Below are positions 36,901 through 48,618 of a stretch of 64,000 bases of DNA, piece after piece (positions within the stretch are counted from its first letter, which is position 1; the number at the start of each line of letters is the position of its first letter). The notes under the pieces were generated by a model. It saw nothing but the letters and a program-made list of their open reading frames with translations. It had not been told where the DNA came from and made no database searches. The DNA comes from Leuctra nigra (Eukaryota; Arthropoda; Insecta; Plecoptera; Leuctridae): assembly GCA_934045905.1 (NCBI GenBank), contig OW203762.1, forward strand, positions 51,361,411 through 51,425,410. Direction: 5' to 3'. Both the position numbers and the translations under genes were made by a program.

Positions 36901-39448
36901 TCTTTGTTTTCATTTCACGAGGGATTGTACACATTGTACAGAGTGGTTATTTCAAACAATTTCGTACGCCAAACCGATGAGGGGGATGTATATGATACGG
37001 AGGGATTGAAGGGTCAGTTTTGCAATGTTCTGGGAAACTTGGTTTGTCAGCAATTCAGTCCTAATCATCTGTTTAAAATTTAGCAGAGTGTTGAAAGACT
37101 GACCCTATATAGTCATTTTCTCTCACAGATAGGTACTTTTTGGCTTAGCAGACACATTTTACAGATAAAGAATTTGACTCTCTTAGGGGAAGTTGCGTGA
37201 AAACCGGAGAGTTTGACCAGAAATGAGTAAAGCAATTTACCTTTGTTAATAAAGAAATTGCATTCTAATTATTCAGAAGCTTATTTTCCGTCTAAAGGTA
37301 ATTTATATTTCACTGTAATTCCTGCATGTGAAATATTGATCAAATTTTTCACAAAAATTATAAAACTAAAGATTTCATGAAATCTACCATCTCTCTATTT
37401 ATTGGGATAACTTTTCATTCATATTCCACAATCCCCAACTTACCACTCACATAAACTATATACAAAACAAAGCTATAGTCAACTACAAAAAATAACAAAA
37501 AAATGATTTGAAACTTTTCACCAACGGAGACAGCAAAATCTCGGTCTGAAAATAATTTGCATTACGAAAAGTCTCTGAGATTGTTCCGTTGTTCAAAAGG
37601 GTTTTCTCTTTAAAAAAAATCCGTTATTGTTTTTTTAAATTTTATACAACTTTCTGGAGTCAAAATTAAGGCGTGCAATGCCTCGTATAGGTATACAAAT
37701 CAGTAAAATAATTAGAGATTTAATGAAAAGAAAATACAATGGACAAACATTTCCACACACAGGAAATGTTTACTACCCTTGGGTAGTACCTTAGTGTACG
37801 AGAGGAATGAGGGGGTGGGGTATATTAATTACTTTAATGGATTTAATTGAGGGTTCCTCTTGAAATGAAATACAAATTATCACCTCAGAGTTCTTCAATT
37901 TAAAAAAACCGTCCATTACCAAAGACTATGCAAAATAAGAAACACTAACGAAAAATAGAAACTTTATTTTATAATTTCTTCCTAGGGGCCAGACAAGTGA
38001 CTGAAATTTATATTATAAATTATCATTGCCATACCAAAAAATTATTCATAAATTCTTTAGGTATTATTACACAACAAACGATCCAATTTTGATCATGCTC
38101 ATGAGTACGTATATCACAGTCTCAAGTGTGTGTGATTCATTTTGGATTAGAGATGCAAAAGGATGCTTGGGTTTGCCGTGTTAGCTGAGATAGTTGAGCT
38201 GATGCTGTGCGAGGGCACGGGGCTCGATCTGGCGGCCAACGGGATGCGAAGCGAGGTGTCTCAACTGCCGTCGCCGTCCCTTGTCTGTGACACGTCTTGT
38301 CCAAGTCGAACCAGTGGTGGCTGGCAGATCACATCTCCAGTGTTTATAATTATGGCAATTACCAGAAGTTTAAACAAGATGTCTTTCTCGACCAGTTATC
38401 ATGCAGGCAGAAGTCCCGACTGAGCTAAACCTGTTTTTGGAGATCAGATATAATCTGATGCCGGTGATAAACCGAAGCGAACAAGTTAATCCAGGCTTGG
38501 CCGAAGATGCAGTAACATAAATCCAGTACGATTAGCACAATCAGTCTTGCAGCTCGAACAACAATAAAAGATTCGGCACCAAAACTTTACTCAGTTTTAT
38601 TTATTGTGCACAAATTAGGTATAAATTAGGCCTCTTTCTCGAAAACAGTTGTCCGAATCGTGTATTCGTTTGAAGATCGCCATTCAGGGATTTGTCTTGT
38701 GGGAACTCTTTTATACCTGAAATACAACCCCAGAATGATGAGAACACTGAATCAATGGAAGCAATAAAACGTACTGTTCTACACAAGCCCCAGTGAGCTT
38801 GAGTTATTAAACACAAAACATCAAAAAATATCATAATAGGATTTCCTGAGGAAAGAGGAATATCGTTTGATGTGAACTTAATTAAATGTCGCTGTATTAT
38901 TAACTCGGTTCATTTTCTGAAATAAGAAATCTATTCCAAGTGTTGTTTTGATGCATACCAATAATTACATTTATTTAACAAATTTGTCAATAATTACTTT
39001 ACATTCAGCGCAACACAATACGTGATGCACACGTCACACAACCTGGGAAGATGACTCTTATAATTGAACTCTTATTATCCAGACATAGCTGTCAAAAATT
39101 AGTCAATATAAAAAATGTGGAACAAGAAATGCACTTTACCTTCAATACTAAAATCACAGAGGTGAAGGGTTTCTTATACCTCTAATGCTGTTCCTTCCAT
39201 ATACTTCGTCAATTTATCAAAACTATGCAGATTTAAATGAGCAGCATATTTGAGATTATGCTTCAGGGTGATTATTATTATACGTTTATTTAATATTAAC
39301 ACAATCAGTACATTTTCTTTAGACGAGCCTGCAAAAAATACAGCAGTAATTTTAATTAATTATTGGCCGTCCAATAAGTGGTTGGTCATTGAGACAAAGG
39401 GTCAGTATAAACTAATACAATTACAGAAAAGTGAAGATGCGGAAATAA
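33921..39448. other. No gene seen; CpG-rich blocks
   Basis: CpG-rich blocks at about 34420-34760, 35100-35300 and 35470-35780, plus a GC-richer open frame at 38163-38423 (86 codons, ATG start) with no recognisable domain. One of these could hold the missing first exon or promoter of the Islet gene, but none shows a start codon plus a donor in the required phase that I could recognise. The rest is AT-rich. Confidence 0.4.
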
Positions 39449-40562
39449 TTAAGCGAGCGGAGCGAGCGTCTCCACTTGAAACATTGGGCTCGAATCTCTG
39501 TTTTTTTTTTGTGTGTGTTTATTTGTGCATTTGGCGTCTCCTGCCAAACGAAGTAATGGATCAGGCCAATTTTTTCACACAACTTAAATTACTATTCTCG
39601 TTATGGTCAAAATGATTTTCAGCAAGTTCGCTCCATTGGTTGCATCGGAAACTTGATGTGTATAGTTATAGTTAGCTTGGCAATGGGGATGAAGGAAACT
39701 GTGTGTATATAACTGCAATAGTTTGACCGATCATCACCAAATTTTGCAAGGTCTGTGTACCAGCATTATAAGTGATTTTTTACAAATCTGTAATGAGCTT
39801 CAAGAGTAATAGACATTTTACTGACATTTGTATACTTAATTTAAAACGGCCTATAGCCACACCACCATTTGACCTATCAAATGGTCTTTGATTAATCTGA
39901 TCAATCAAACTCATATTTTGCATGGTCGTTCAGACCAACATTGTCTCTTATTTTACAAATTTTCAGTCCTACCAGTCAAGAACAAAGATGCACTTATTGA
40001 CAGTTTTAATAACTGTCAGAAATGACATTTCAAAACAGAAATTCCACTGCATTCTGGGTTGCTCTATGTAGCAAAGCAAAGTTTATAGATGGGCTATTAT
40101 CAATATCAATGTAAGACAGATTCTTTTATTAGTGGATCATATTGCAATACATAATGTAGTCAAAATGTAATGTAGGTATTTCATATACATAGGTATAGGT
40201 ATACCTTATCTAAAATAATTTTATTTACGATATGGATTGTGTTTCACAGTTATGAAAACAACGTTTTGACTAGATAGCATCATATTTTACACATTTCCAG
40301 CCCAATCGGTCAAGAATTTACAGACTTATTGCTGTTTTAAGTGTTTGAATATCTGTCCAAAGAGATTGATGGAAAAATATCAGTACAATAATCTGTTATT
40401 TAATTGATCCAGAGTGTTTATGAAAAGTTGCATGGAAAATTGGTAATAATTAATAAATAATGTATAGTTAGTTATCTTTGATTGAATGGATCGTGCTATG
40501 ATTGGCGATATCGTGCGTGTCGGTGCTCGCTCATCAACGCGTTACACCGAGCGTTTTCCTAG
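39449..40562 (+). mobile_element. Helitron/Helentron-like copy, near complete
   Basis: Starts with aagcgagcggagcgagcgtc, then tctcc and a T run. It ends with cggtgctcgctcatcaacgc, the hairpin arm ccgagcg and ttttcctag|t at 40562. The interior (about 1.1 kb) is AT-rich with diverged family modules such as gatcaatcaaactcatattttgc and no coding capacity. Confidence 0.6.
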
Positions 40563-41023
40563 TTTTAAAATTGATTACTCACCGCGAGACATTGTGCGCA
40601 GAGTTTTTGAAAAGTGAAGAGTTGTGAAATGTTTTATTCTTCTGTTTTACTTGTTATTGGATATGAGAACACCATTTTGAATTGCATTTGTAATTAGGTA
40701 CATTACATATTAGGTGAAGTGTTAATTTGTGTGCAAGTCCCACAAATGTGTGCAAGTCGCATTGCTGGCAAAGTTCCTCTGCTCATCAGCAGTCCTTGCT
40801 AGTCCAAGCTGCGGCTTCGATAGAGAACAATTGACTGGCAGTTGAACAAACTGTGCTGTGCTGAGATAACAATGCAGGGATGCTGTGCTGTATCAATATG
40901 ATGAGAGAGATGTTTGCAGACCTCGAGAGTCGCGTCGGGCCCTGTTCTCAAACACCGGCTAATCCTTGCCCTTGTCCGCGCGACTCTCTCACTCGTCTTG
41001 CCCTGGCTTCTCTTCTCGCTCAT

Positions 41024-41395
41024 TCACTCCTCGACCATCTTCCTCCGTCATTGCTGTCTTTACACTCACTCCTCGACCATCTTCCTCCGTCATTGCTGCG
41101 TTTACATTCACTCCTCGACCATCTTCCTCCGTCATTGCTGCGTTTAAATTCACTCCTCGACCATCTTCCTCCGTCATTGCTGTCTTGACATTCACTCCTC
41201 GACCATCTTCCTCCGTCATTGCTGCGTTTACATTCACTCCTCGACCATCTTCCTCCGTCATTGCTGCGTTTACATTCACTACTCGACCATCTTCCTCCGT
41301 CATTGCTGCGTTTACATTCACTCCTCGACCATCTTCCTCCGTCATTGCTGCGTTTACATTCACTCCTCGACCATCTTCCTCCGTCACTGGATTCA
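41024..41395. repeat. 42-bp minisatellite, nine copies
   Basis: The unit ttcactcctcgaccatcttc plus ctccgtcattgctgcgtttaca is repeated nine times with very few changes. Because 42 is divisible by three and the unit lacks stops in several frames, long ORFs appear on both strands (14-residue peptide repeats). No promoter, splice or codon evidence singles one out, so I annotate the repeat, not a gene. Confidence 0.95.
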
Positions 41396-41465
41396 TTTGG
41401 GGACTTTTTAAACTAACAGCCGTCGAAATGGTATGGGAGGACAATATTTAGAGGTCGATAGGTAT

Positions 41466-41667
41466 ACTCAACAAATGATAAAACGGTATTAGAAAGAAAG
41501 GGATTGGCTGAAAAAAATGTGATGGCATCATCCGATGAAGTAAATGCTAACTCAACTCGTCATCTTCCTCTATCTGTGAGCTCTGATTTCATTTATAATA
41601 TCAATCATTGATTTCCAGACCTGACCAGCAGCCAATCCGTGCCATTCAAATACCTTTTGTGATTCTA
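41466..41667. mobile_element. MITE, diverged relative of the 55-kb element
   Basis: The left end actcaacaaatgataaaacg matches the copy at 55155, followed by shared interior words (atggcatcatcc, atgctaactc, cgtcatc). The right terminus (ttcaaataccttttgtgatt) is a decayed inverted copy of the left. Confidence 0.6.
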
Positions 41668-43379
41668 GACATTTTTCATCAATATTCCATTTCATTTTGA
41701 AATTCTTACCTTGAGAATGAGTTGCTCCTCAAGATGCTCCTCTCTTTTTTTTTTAGCAAATATGAATTTAGTACCTCATTTAATTTAATTATTCTTGTAC
41801 TTAAATTTCCTCAACTTGCTTTCAGTACCTATTGTATCTGATTTTTGATCACTCAAGGTTCTCAAAGGATTTTCTGTCAAACTCGACTCTCTTCAGAACT
41901 CTATTCTGAAATTACAATCCTGAATCCAGTCATATTCGTCGCGTCTAAAAGTAAAACTTCGTCATTTCTTATTCCCTCTCTGGAATAAATCTTCAGTCTC
42001 TGAAAAAAACTGGGAATAAATTAGATTAATGAAAGGAAGAGATGTAAATCTCCTCGGCTCTGAGAATTCATAACGTTTGCATGTCCACGAGACATAGCTG
42101 AGTCTTGTAGAAGTTGACCTACATTATGCTCAACCCTGTTGGACGAACAACCCTGCAGCTGAGAGTTGGAACAGACAGAAGCTAGCTCGGTTATTGAGGC
42201 TCTAATTGTTGGTAGCGGGTTCGCTGTCATTAGCACCTCTGTCTGGCGCTTATTACGTGTTTGTTTAGTGATCAGCGCCTCTGTAGCCAGCTTCCTGCGG
42301 TCAGTTTCATCTCATTCCTTCTCTTCATGGACTCACGCGGTTTCTTCTATGTAACATATGCTTTTAGTGGAAATGTGATGCATTAAATTATTAATGGGCT
42401 ATGAAATTTAAATGCAATACATCGATTTCTACGCATTGTAGATCAGATCAATCTTGCAATTTGATATTATTTATTCAAGTTCTAAGAATATACGAACAAC
42501 ACATAAAGTCGATAATGCATGACACCAGCTTTAATTAATGGGGCAAGGATGAAATATTTGATTCCAACTCAATACTTCGCCCTTTGCGCATCACATTTGC
42601 TTTTATTCCAACATAATTCAAGCATTTGTTTGATTCCCAAATAATCGCACTGAATCTTGGAATTTCTTTCGCCGGACATTTTGCTCATGAAAACCCAGCC
42701 ACGGAAACACATCCGATCGTCAGGCGTTAGGAATAACCCTATGAACATCGGGAAGTACTTTCACATTCCGCTAAATAACTCAAGTTGCCCTTCACGACAC
42801 ATTTTCAGATTTACCCACATTCAAGGGAAATTCAGTTTCATTTAAACAGCGCAGGAAGTATGTGCGAGAAGGAACTCGATGTGCGGATGGAAATAAATTG
42901 AATCTCCAAATACTTCAATATCAATCTCAATCTTCAATCTCAATCATCTCAAACAATCTTGAGACTATACACTTCTATTCGTTAATTTTTAACAATACAA
43001 ATAATAACATAAAAATTAAAATCAAATAATGATAAAACAGTAAAGATATACTTTGGAACTAATAGAAATCTAGTGGAGCGGTCGCTCCACGCCAGCCAAG
43101 TCGTACGGCGCGCGCACACTCTCATTTAAAAAGGCTGGAGCAACCCACTTTTACTGTAAGCATCAAAGTGGCATTTTCGGCCTACTGGATCTTAAAATTG
43201 GGAAATATCACATTGTTGCGAAATATCTTAATTTCGAGCTATGGCCCACCCTACAACATATACCAAATTTGGGAACAATAGGTTACGCCCTTTGCGCGCT
43301 AGAGGGCCGTGAAAACAGTGTTTTAGGGCGGTTTTCATAATAATAATAATAATAATCTCAGTAGTAGTCTCCTGGAATT

Positions 43380-44460
43380 CAAATCCGGTAACAAGGCCAC
43401 AGCCTAAACGGCTGAACCGATTGATCTCACATTTTTACCACGTGTGCACTTTTGGCGTCTGATTTAACCTTCACCCCATGAATTTTTTGTGCCGCCATTT
43501 TGAAACCGGAAGTGACGTCATATCTCAACAACGGCTAAACCGATTGGAGCGAAAATAGCGCCAAACGATTCGGACGGTGAACTATATGCATTATCAGTAG
43601 CAAAAGACTAAACATTTTGTTAACGAAACCGGAAATGACGTCATGAAATTTGAAATACATCGATTGGCATTTCGGCAACAAAGGTTGATCCGATTATTTT
43701 GATATTTATGTAACGTATGCACTTCTGATATATCATTTGACTTGTTACAAAACCAACCGGAAGCCGCCATTGTTAAACCGGAAGTGACATCATATCTTAA
43801 TATTGGCTAAATAGATTTGAACGAAACCAGCGCCACACAATTTAGACGGGCAACTTTATGTTTTATCATCAGTAATATTTGCAGTTTCTTATAGCAAAAC
43901 CGGAAATGACGTTACACATTTTAAAAATCTCACAAATTTACATTTTGATACAATACATACTATTTGAGACAGCTTATAATAACTCAATAAGATGTTATCA
44001 TGTGTAAATTAAAATTCAAGGGGTCAGAGATTTCAGCCGCCATTTTGAAACCGGAAGTAACGTTGTATCTCGAAAACTGGTATACCGATCAGTACGAAAC
44101 TAGCGCCAAATGATTCGGAATGCCATCTTTATGGAATAGGAACAGTCAAATTAGAATGTTTTTATTTATGAGCCCGGAAATGACGTCATTCAAATTTAAA
44201 AATTATTATATTCCCCATTCTATACAATGAATACATATTCAGAAAGCCTAAAATGATACACATTAATTGTAGATATAAATTCTATGTGGCAGTGCAGTAA
44301 GTTTAGCAGCCATTTTGAAAACCGAAGTGTTATATGCCATATCTCGGAACTGGGTTGGCCGATTGGAATGAAACCTTTGCTATTCTTCACGAAAGACTAT
44401 ACATGAATATACAACAGATTTTCATTAGTAGTAACCAAATCGTAAATGGCGATTTTTTTA
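43380..44460. repeat. ~270-bp tandem array, about four degenerate units
   Basis: The block ccgccattttgaaaccggaa recurs at 43492, 43764, 44037 and (decayed) about 44307, a spacing of 270-273 bp. Between them a second block, ccggaaatgacgtcat, recurs near 43629, 43906 and 44176. Each block is followed by a sentence-like motif (atatctc, ggctaaaccgattgg, gcgccaaacgattcgga). Units have diverged by substitutions and small indels. No coding frame spans the array. It ends about 70 bp before the 161-bp inverted repeat and could be part of the same element. Confidence 0.75.
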
Positions 44461-44528
44461 AAAGAATTTAGTAATTGTTTATTTCATATGCGTCACAAGT
44501 TGTAAATAATAAACTAAAAAAAGGAGTG

Positions 44529-44938
44529 ATATCCCCATAAAAAACACTTCGTGTAAAAATACCAGCCAAGTCTCTTCAACTAAAAAAAAATATATGAAAT
44601 CTAAAAATTCTGCACTGAAAAGTATTGATATCAAAAAATTTGCCAAGTCAAAACTTTATTTGAAAATCAAAAAATACTTGGCGCATCGTTTTTTTTAGGG
44701 CATTATAGGTATACTATGTATATGTATATTTCATGTATAATTTATAATTGGCTTATACTTCCAAGCTATTTATGTACACGATGCGCCAAGTATTTTTTGA
44801 TTTTCAAATAAAGTTTTGACTTGGCAAATTTTTTGATATCAATACTTTTCAGTGCAGAATTTTTAGATTTCATATATTTTTTTTTAGTTGAAGAGACTTG
44901 GCTGGTATTTTTACACGAAGTGTTTTTTATGGGGATAT
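44529..44938. repeat. 161-bp inverted repeat with 88-bp spacer
   Basis: The left arm 44529-44689 (starting atatccccataaaaaacac, ending ggcgcatcgt) is the reverse complement of the right arm 44778-44938 (starting acgatgcgcc, ending ttttttatggggatat). I checked the distinctive words and homopolymer lengths across both arms and found no mismatch. The 88-bp spacer is AT-rich with no ORF. A transcript would fold into a very long hairpin. It may be a foldback/MITE-type element; no target duplication was seen (flanks gagtg and aaata). Confidence 0.9.
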
Positions 44939-45793
44939 AAATATAATAAAATATATACCTAGGTATACATAAAAATCAAATTTATGAACTTTTTTCTTAT
45001 TCAGCCTTATAGCGTACCATGCAACAGCAAGGGAAGATCAAACCTTGAAGATAGTCAAGAACAACCTATGGCTTTAATTCAAAAACGAGTCGCGAAGTAA
45101 TGTGCATTGGAGACAAGAATCACGATCACATCCTGCTGATGATGGTTGTATACGGTGTTTTTCCTCGGCTAAACATGCTTGGATGTTTTTCCATACCACT
45201 GCTATTGAAGCACAGCTCGATGTAGTATTTAAATTTCACACGAAGTAAATGGTGAAGAGAAGTGAAGCGAAATGTATATACAAAAATCAACGACTCAATT
45301 GTTGAATATATTACAGACCAACTGTGTGTCTCCAATTTTGATTTTTGAAGTGCTCAATAATTTCGATAGTTGCTTGAAATCACAACATTAGGATAATTGA
45401 GTGTCTCGTATGAGCGACATTGCATTATCACAATTAATTACAGGAATAGATTGTTACTCGGAACGTCACCCTGACATGGTGATGGCACGCGTGTTCTTAT
45501 ATTATAATAACAGTGTTAATATTAGTGCCACGGCAATGACATGTTAAATACTGTACATTGTAAATTGATGATCCAATCGAGTCTTCTACATGAGGCTATA
45601 ATACAATTATGTAGCACTGTCACTATAATGTAGGTAATTATATAGAAAGTGAGGTGACTATACACATCCCATGGAAAATATAGGTCACCAATTTAAAAAA
45701 CAAAACAAAAATATCACAGATAGGTACCAGCCAAGCCTGGCAACATCTTATTCTTTAAATATTTCGACTTATCATTTCTCACAAATAGGAGGG

Positions 45794-45795
<2 letters not shown>

Positions 45796-45846
<51 letters not shown>
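45796..45846. repeat. (TA)n microsatellite
   Basis: About 25 perfect ta copies, 250 bp left of the TIR element at 46099. Confidence 0.95.
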
Positions 45847-45849
<3 letters not shown>

Positions 45850-46098
45850 TTTATTTATTTTTTATTGACACACAAAAGCATAGGCACATATAAATGATAA
45901 GAACAGAGAAAACACCACAAAGCCACGTGGGCTGTGAAATAATGAAAAATAAAAAACTCACAGCGTCGATGGGCATTGTGCACATCAACATATTATGAAA
46001 AACTATTGATAACAAAAGAGCCAAAACACAAACACTATTCGATTGCACAGGATTTCGTTGACTTTCTGTAGTAAATGTCCAACTAATATGCAATTATA

Positions 46099-46943
46099 TA
46101 CCGTAAAACGGGATAATGCTGAACACCGGCAAATAGTTTTTTTTAATTAGCTATAACTTCAAAAATACTCAACTTATGAAGGTGGAAAAAGTACGACAAT
46201 TTATAAAAGATCAGTGTATAATATTGTTAAATTTGGTAAAATTTGGACAAGTACTTTTTGAAAAAAACATTATAAATAAAAAACTGAAATTGCTAGAAAA
46301 TGTAATGGTCTAAAATCTGTCATTGACCGCCAAAACTATACTTTCTCAAAACTTATTTTGTGGCTGTTAAATTGTTGCTCCAAGGGGAAATATACGAAGC
46401 TTTAAAGTGTCTGTCTGACAACACAAAATGTAAACCCGAAACTCTCTGGGGTAAATCTAAACACCCATCCATAACACATAAAAAAAGTTATGGGTGATGT
46501 GATATAAAAATAAGTTTAATTTGTTTCTGCCCTATTTAGACCATGTTCGGTGTTTTCTTTAGTTAGCGTTAGGAAATTAATCAAAAACATTTTACACATT
46601 TTCAGGAAATGCTCGGTTCGTAGTTCAGTTATTCGAGTGTTAGAGCACATAATATGTTTTTCTATACCTATCTCATGCAGCATTATTCTGTCATTATAGT
46701 CAGAATTTCTGCAGAATCTAAAGTAATCTAGGTATCTTCAGATTTAACCTTATACGTTCACACCTCATGTTTTTTTAATTTTACTGTATACATGGACATT
46801 TTTAACTCCTTTTCTTCCAGCACATCATGTAAACAAACCTCCAATAATACTTTTAATCAAAAAACATTACAAAATAATTATACCCTGAAGATTTTATTTG
46901 CAAAAAAGTCAAATTTCGTTCAGCATTACACCGTTTTACGGTA
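46099..46943. mobile_element. Non-autonomous TIR DNA transposon, 845 bp
   Basis: The left end taccgtaaaacgggataatg (continuing ctgaac) and the right end, read in reverse complement, taccgtaaaacggtgtaatg (continuing ctgaac) match at 24 of 26 positions. The terminal TA on both sides fits a TA target-site duplication as in Tc1/mariner-type elements. The interior is AT-rich with no transposase ORF, so it is a MITE-like or deletion derivative. Confidence 0.75.
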
Positions 46944-48397
46944 CTTATTTCGATAATTAATTTTTATTGCCGTATGTAAATTTATGGGGCTTCTTCAAAA
47001 GGCCGAAACGAACAATAACTATACCCGCAGTTTAACTTTTATGGTTTGTTTTTCGCGCTTCTTCTTCCTGGACAAAACACTTCCTTTTAGTCTCTAGCTA
47101 GAAATTAAACGGTTTTAATTACCTATTGCCATTGGGTTATGTGGGCTCTTAGCTTCTTTAAAAAAATCAGAGTCTAAAAGGAATTAAAACATTTTCCGAT
47201 TTCGTAAAATGGTCTCACCTTTTAGGAGATCCGTGAATAACAATTTATCAATAAAAGGCAGATTAGTTTTTAAAGTTATACCTATTACTGTGGACGCATT
47301 GAGATTATAAGCAAAGGTGTCTGATCTGCAATTGAATCTTAATCTAATATAATTCGAGATGAGTTTTTATTCGGGCAAACGGATCCGACCTACAGATTTC
47401 TTCCTTTCTATAAGTAGTAATTAAATCAATAATATTATTGATTTAATAGTCCAGTAATTCTGTGACAATAAAAAAGCGTAACCCACTTACAATCAGAGGT
47501 TTTGATATGAATCGAGTCAGAAAATGTCTTAAGTTTATCAAATATCGACCAAATTCCAATTGCAAGACAACCATGTCTTGTGAAATCAACATACTTTTTG
47601 TAAGTCCCCGATTTCAATGAAATTTGATATACCTATTAAATACCTGTATAGGAAAAGGTGGAGGATTATTTAGAAATCACGAACCTGACAATATTTTTTC
47701 CACTTTCGTCTATAATAAAAAGGTTTTGGATTTATGAATTGGGGGAAAAACACCCCCTAAACAACCCGCGTGCACCCATCGCCACTTTCAAGGACGACTA
47801 AGAAGTGACATCAGTCCAAAATATTTTATTTTCACACGACTAGTTTACTGATAAACAATGTTACTCCTTTCTTTGTCTTTCTACTGCAAATAATAATTTA
47901 AAAAAAATCATTTGTTGCTAACAATTACAAACTTCCTGTGTGTTGATTTAGGTAGTGGATTTTGAATTTGCTTTTGAGGTAATTTTTGTCGATTCGTCAT
48001 CTCTCAAAATCTAAATTGCAAAAAAAAGTAGTCGGTCGACGGTCAAGACGAAAATATTTTCTATTTTTGTGATCGGCAATTACTGAACTGCAATAACAAA
48101 ATAAAACGGAATCACTTGGCATTTAAAAATAATTTAATTCCACAAAAACACAAACATCAAAATCACAAATATAATATCTTATAAAATAAAGATATTAGTT
48201 TTCCTGCAAAGAAGATTTAAACAGTTTAATGTTACAATCCTCGTGTCGAACTCAACAAAGTACACTGCCAGTGATGGAAGTTACATCATGGATGTTACAT
48301 TGTTGCAAAGAATAAAAAGCAAGCGGAAAAATAATTCGACGAAGACTTATAAGTCCATGATTCGAACAATGCTCATTACAATTTCTCACCACCGCAT

Positions 48398-48618
48398 AGG
48401 TACACTTGGCCAAACAAAACTTGAACGTTCAATAAATCTGATAGGCTGATAAATGTAAGATCGCACCTACAGAAGTCGATCTAAGCGATCTCATTGTGTC
48501 ACTCTAGTAGGTGACCTCACATTTCAATGATAATAACAAGCATTGATTGGTTATGGGACATGACCAGCAGTCATTCAAATTTGGACAACGTTCAAGTTTT
48601 GTTTGGCCGAGTGTACCT
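48398..48618. mobile_element. MITE, 221 bp with long TIRs
   Basis: Left terminus aggtacacttggccaaacaa continuing aacttgaacgtt. Right terminus, reverse complement, aggtacactcggccaaacaa continuing aacttgaacgtt. That is about 32 bp with one mismatch. The interior contains catttcaatgataataacaa and gacatgaccagcagtcattc, words shared with the elements at 41466 and 55155, so it belongs to the same superfamily. No ORF. Confidence 0.75.

Noticed and set aside
38163..38423. 86-codon ATG frame in GC-richer DNA as a first Islet exon
   Set aside because: The only donor-like site near it (gag|gtgtct) is weak and leaves phase 0, while the LIM1 exon needs phase 1; no similarity seen.
40966..41451. Long frames on both strands over the 42-bp repeat
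   Set aside because: Repeat length divisible by three with no stop in the unit; several frames are open at once, so none is evidence of a gene.
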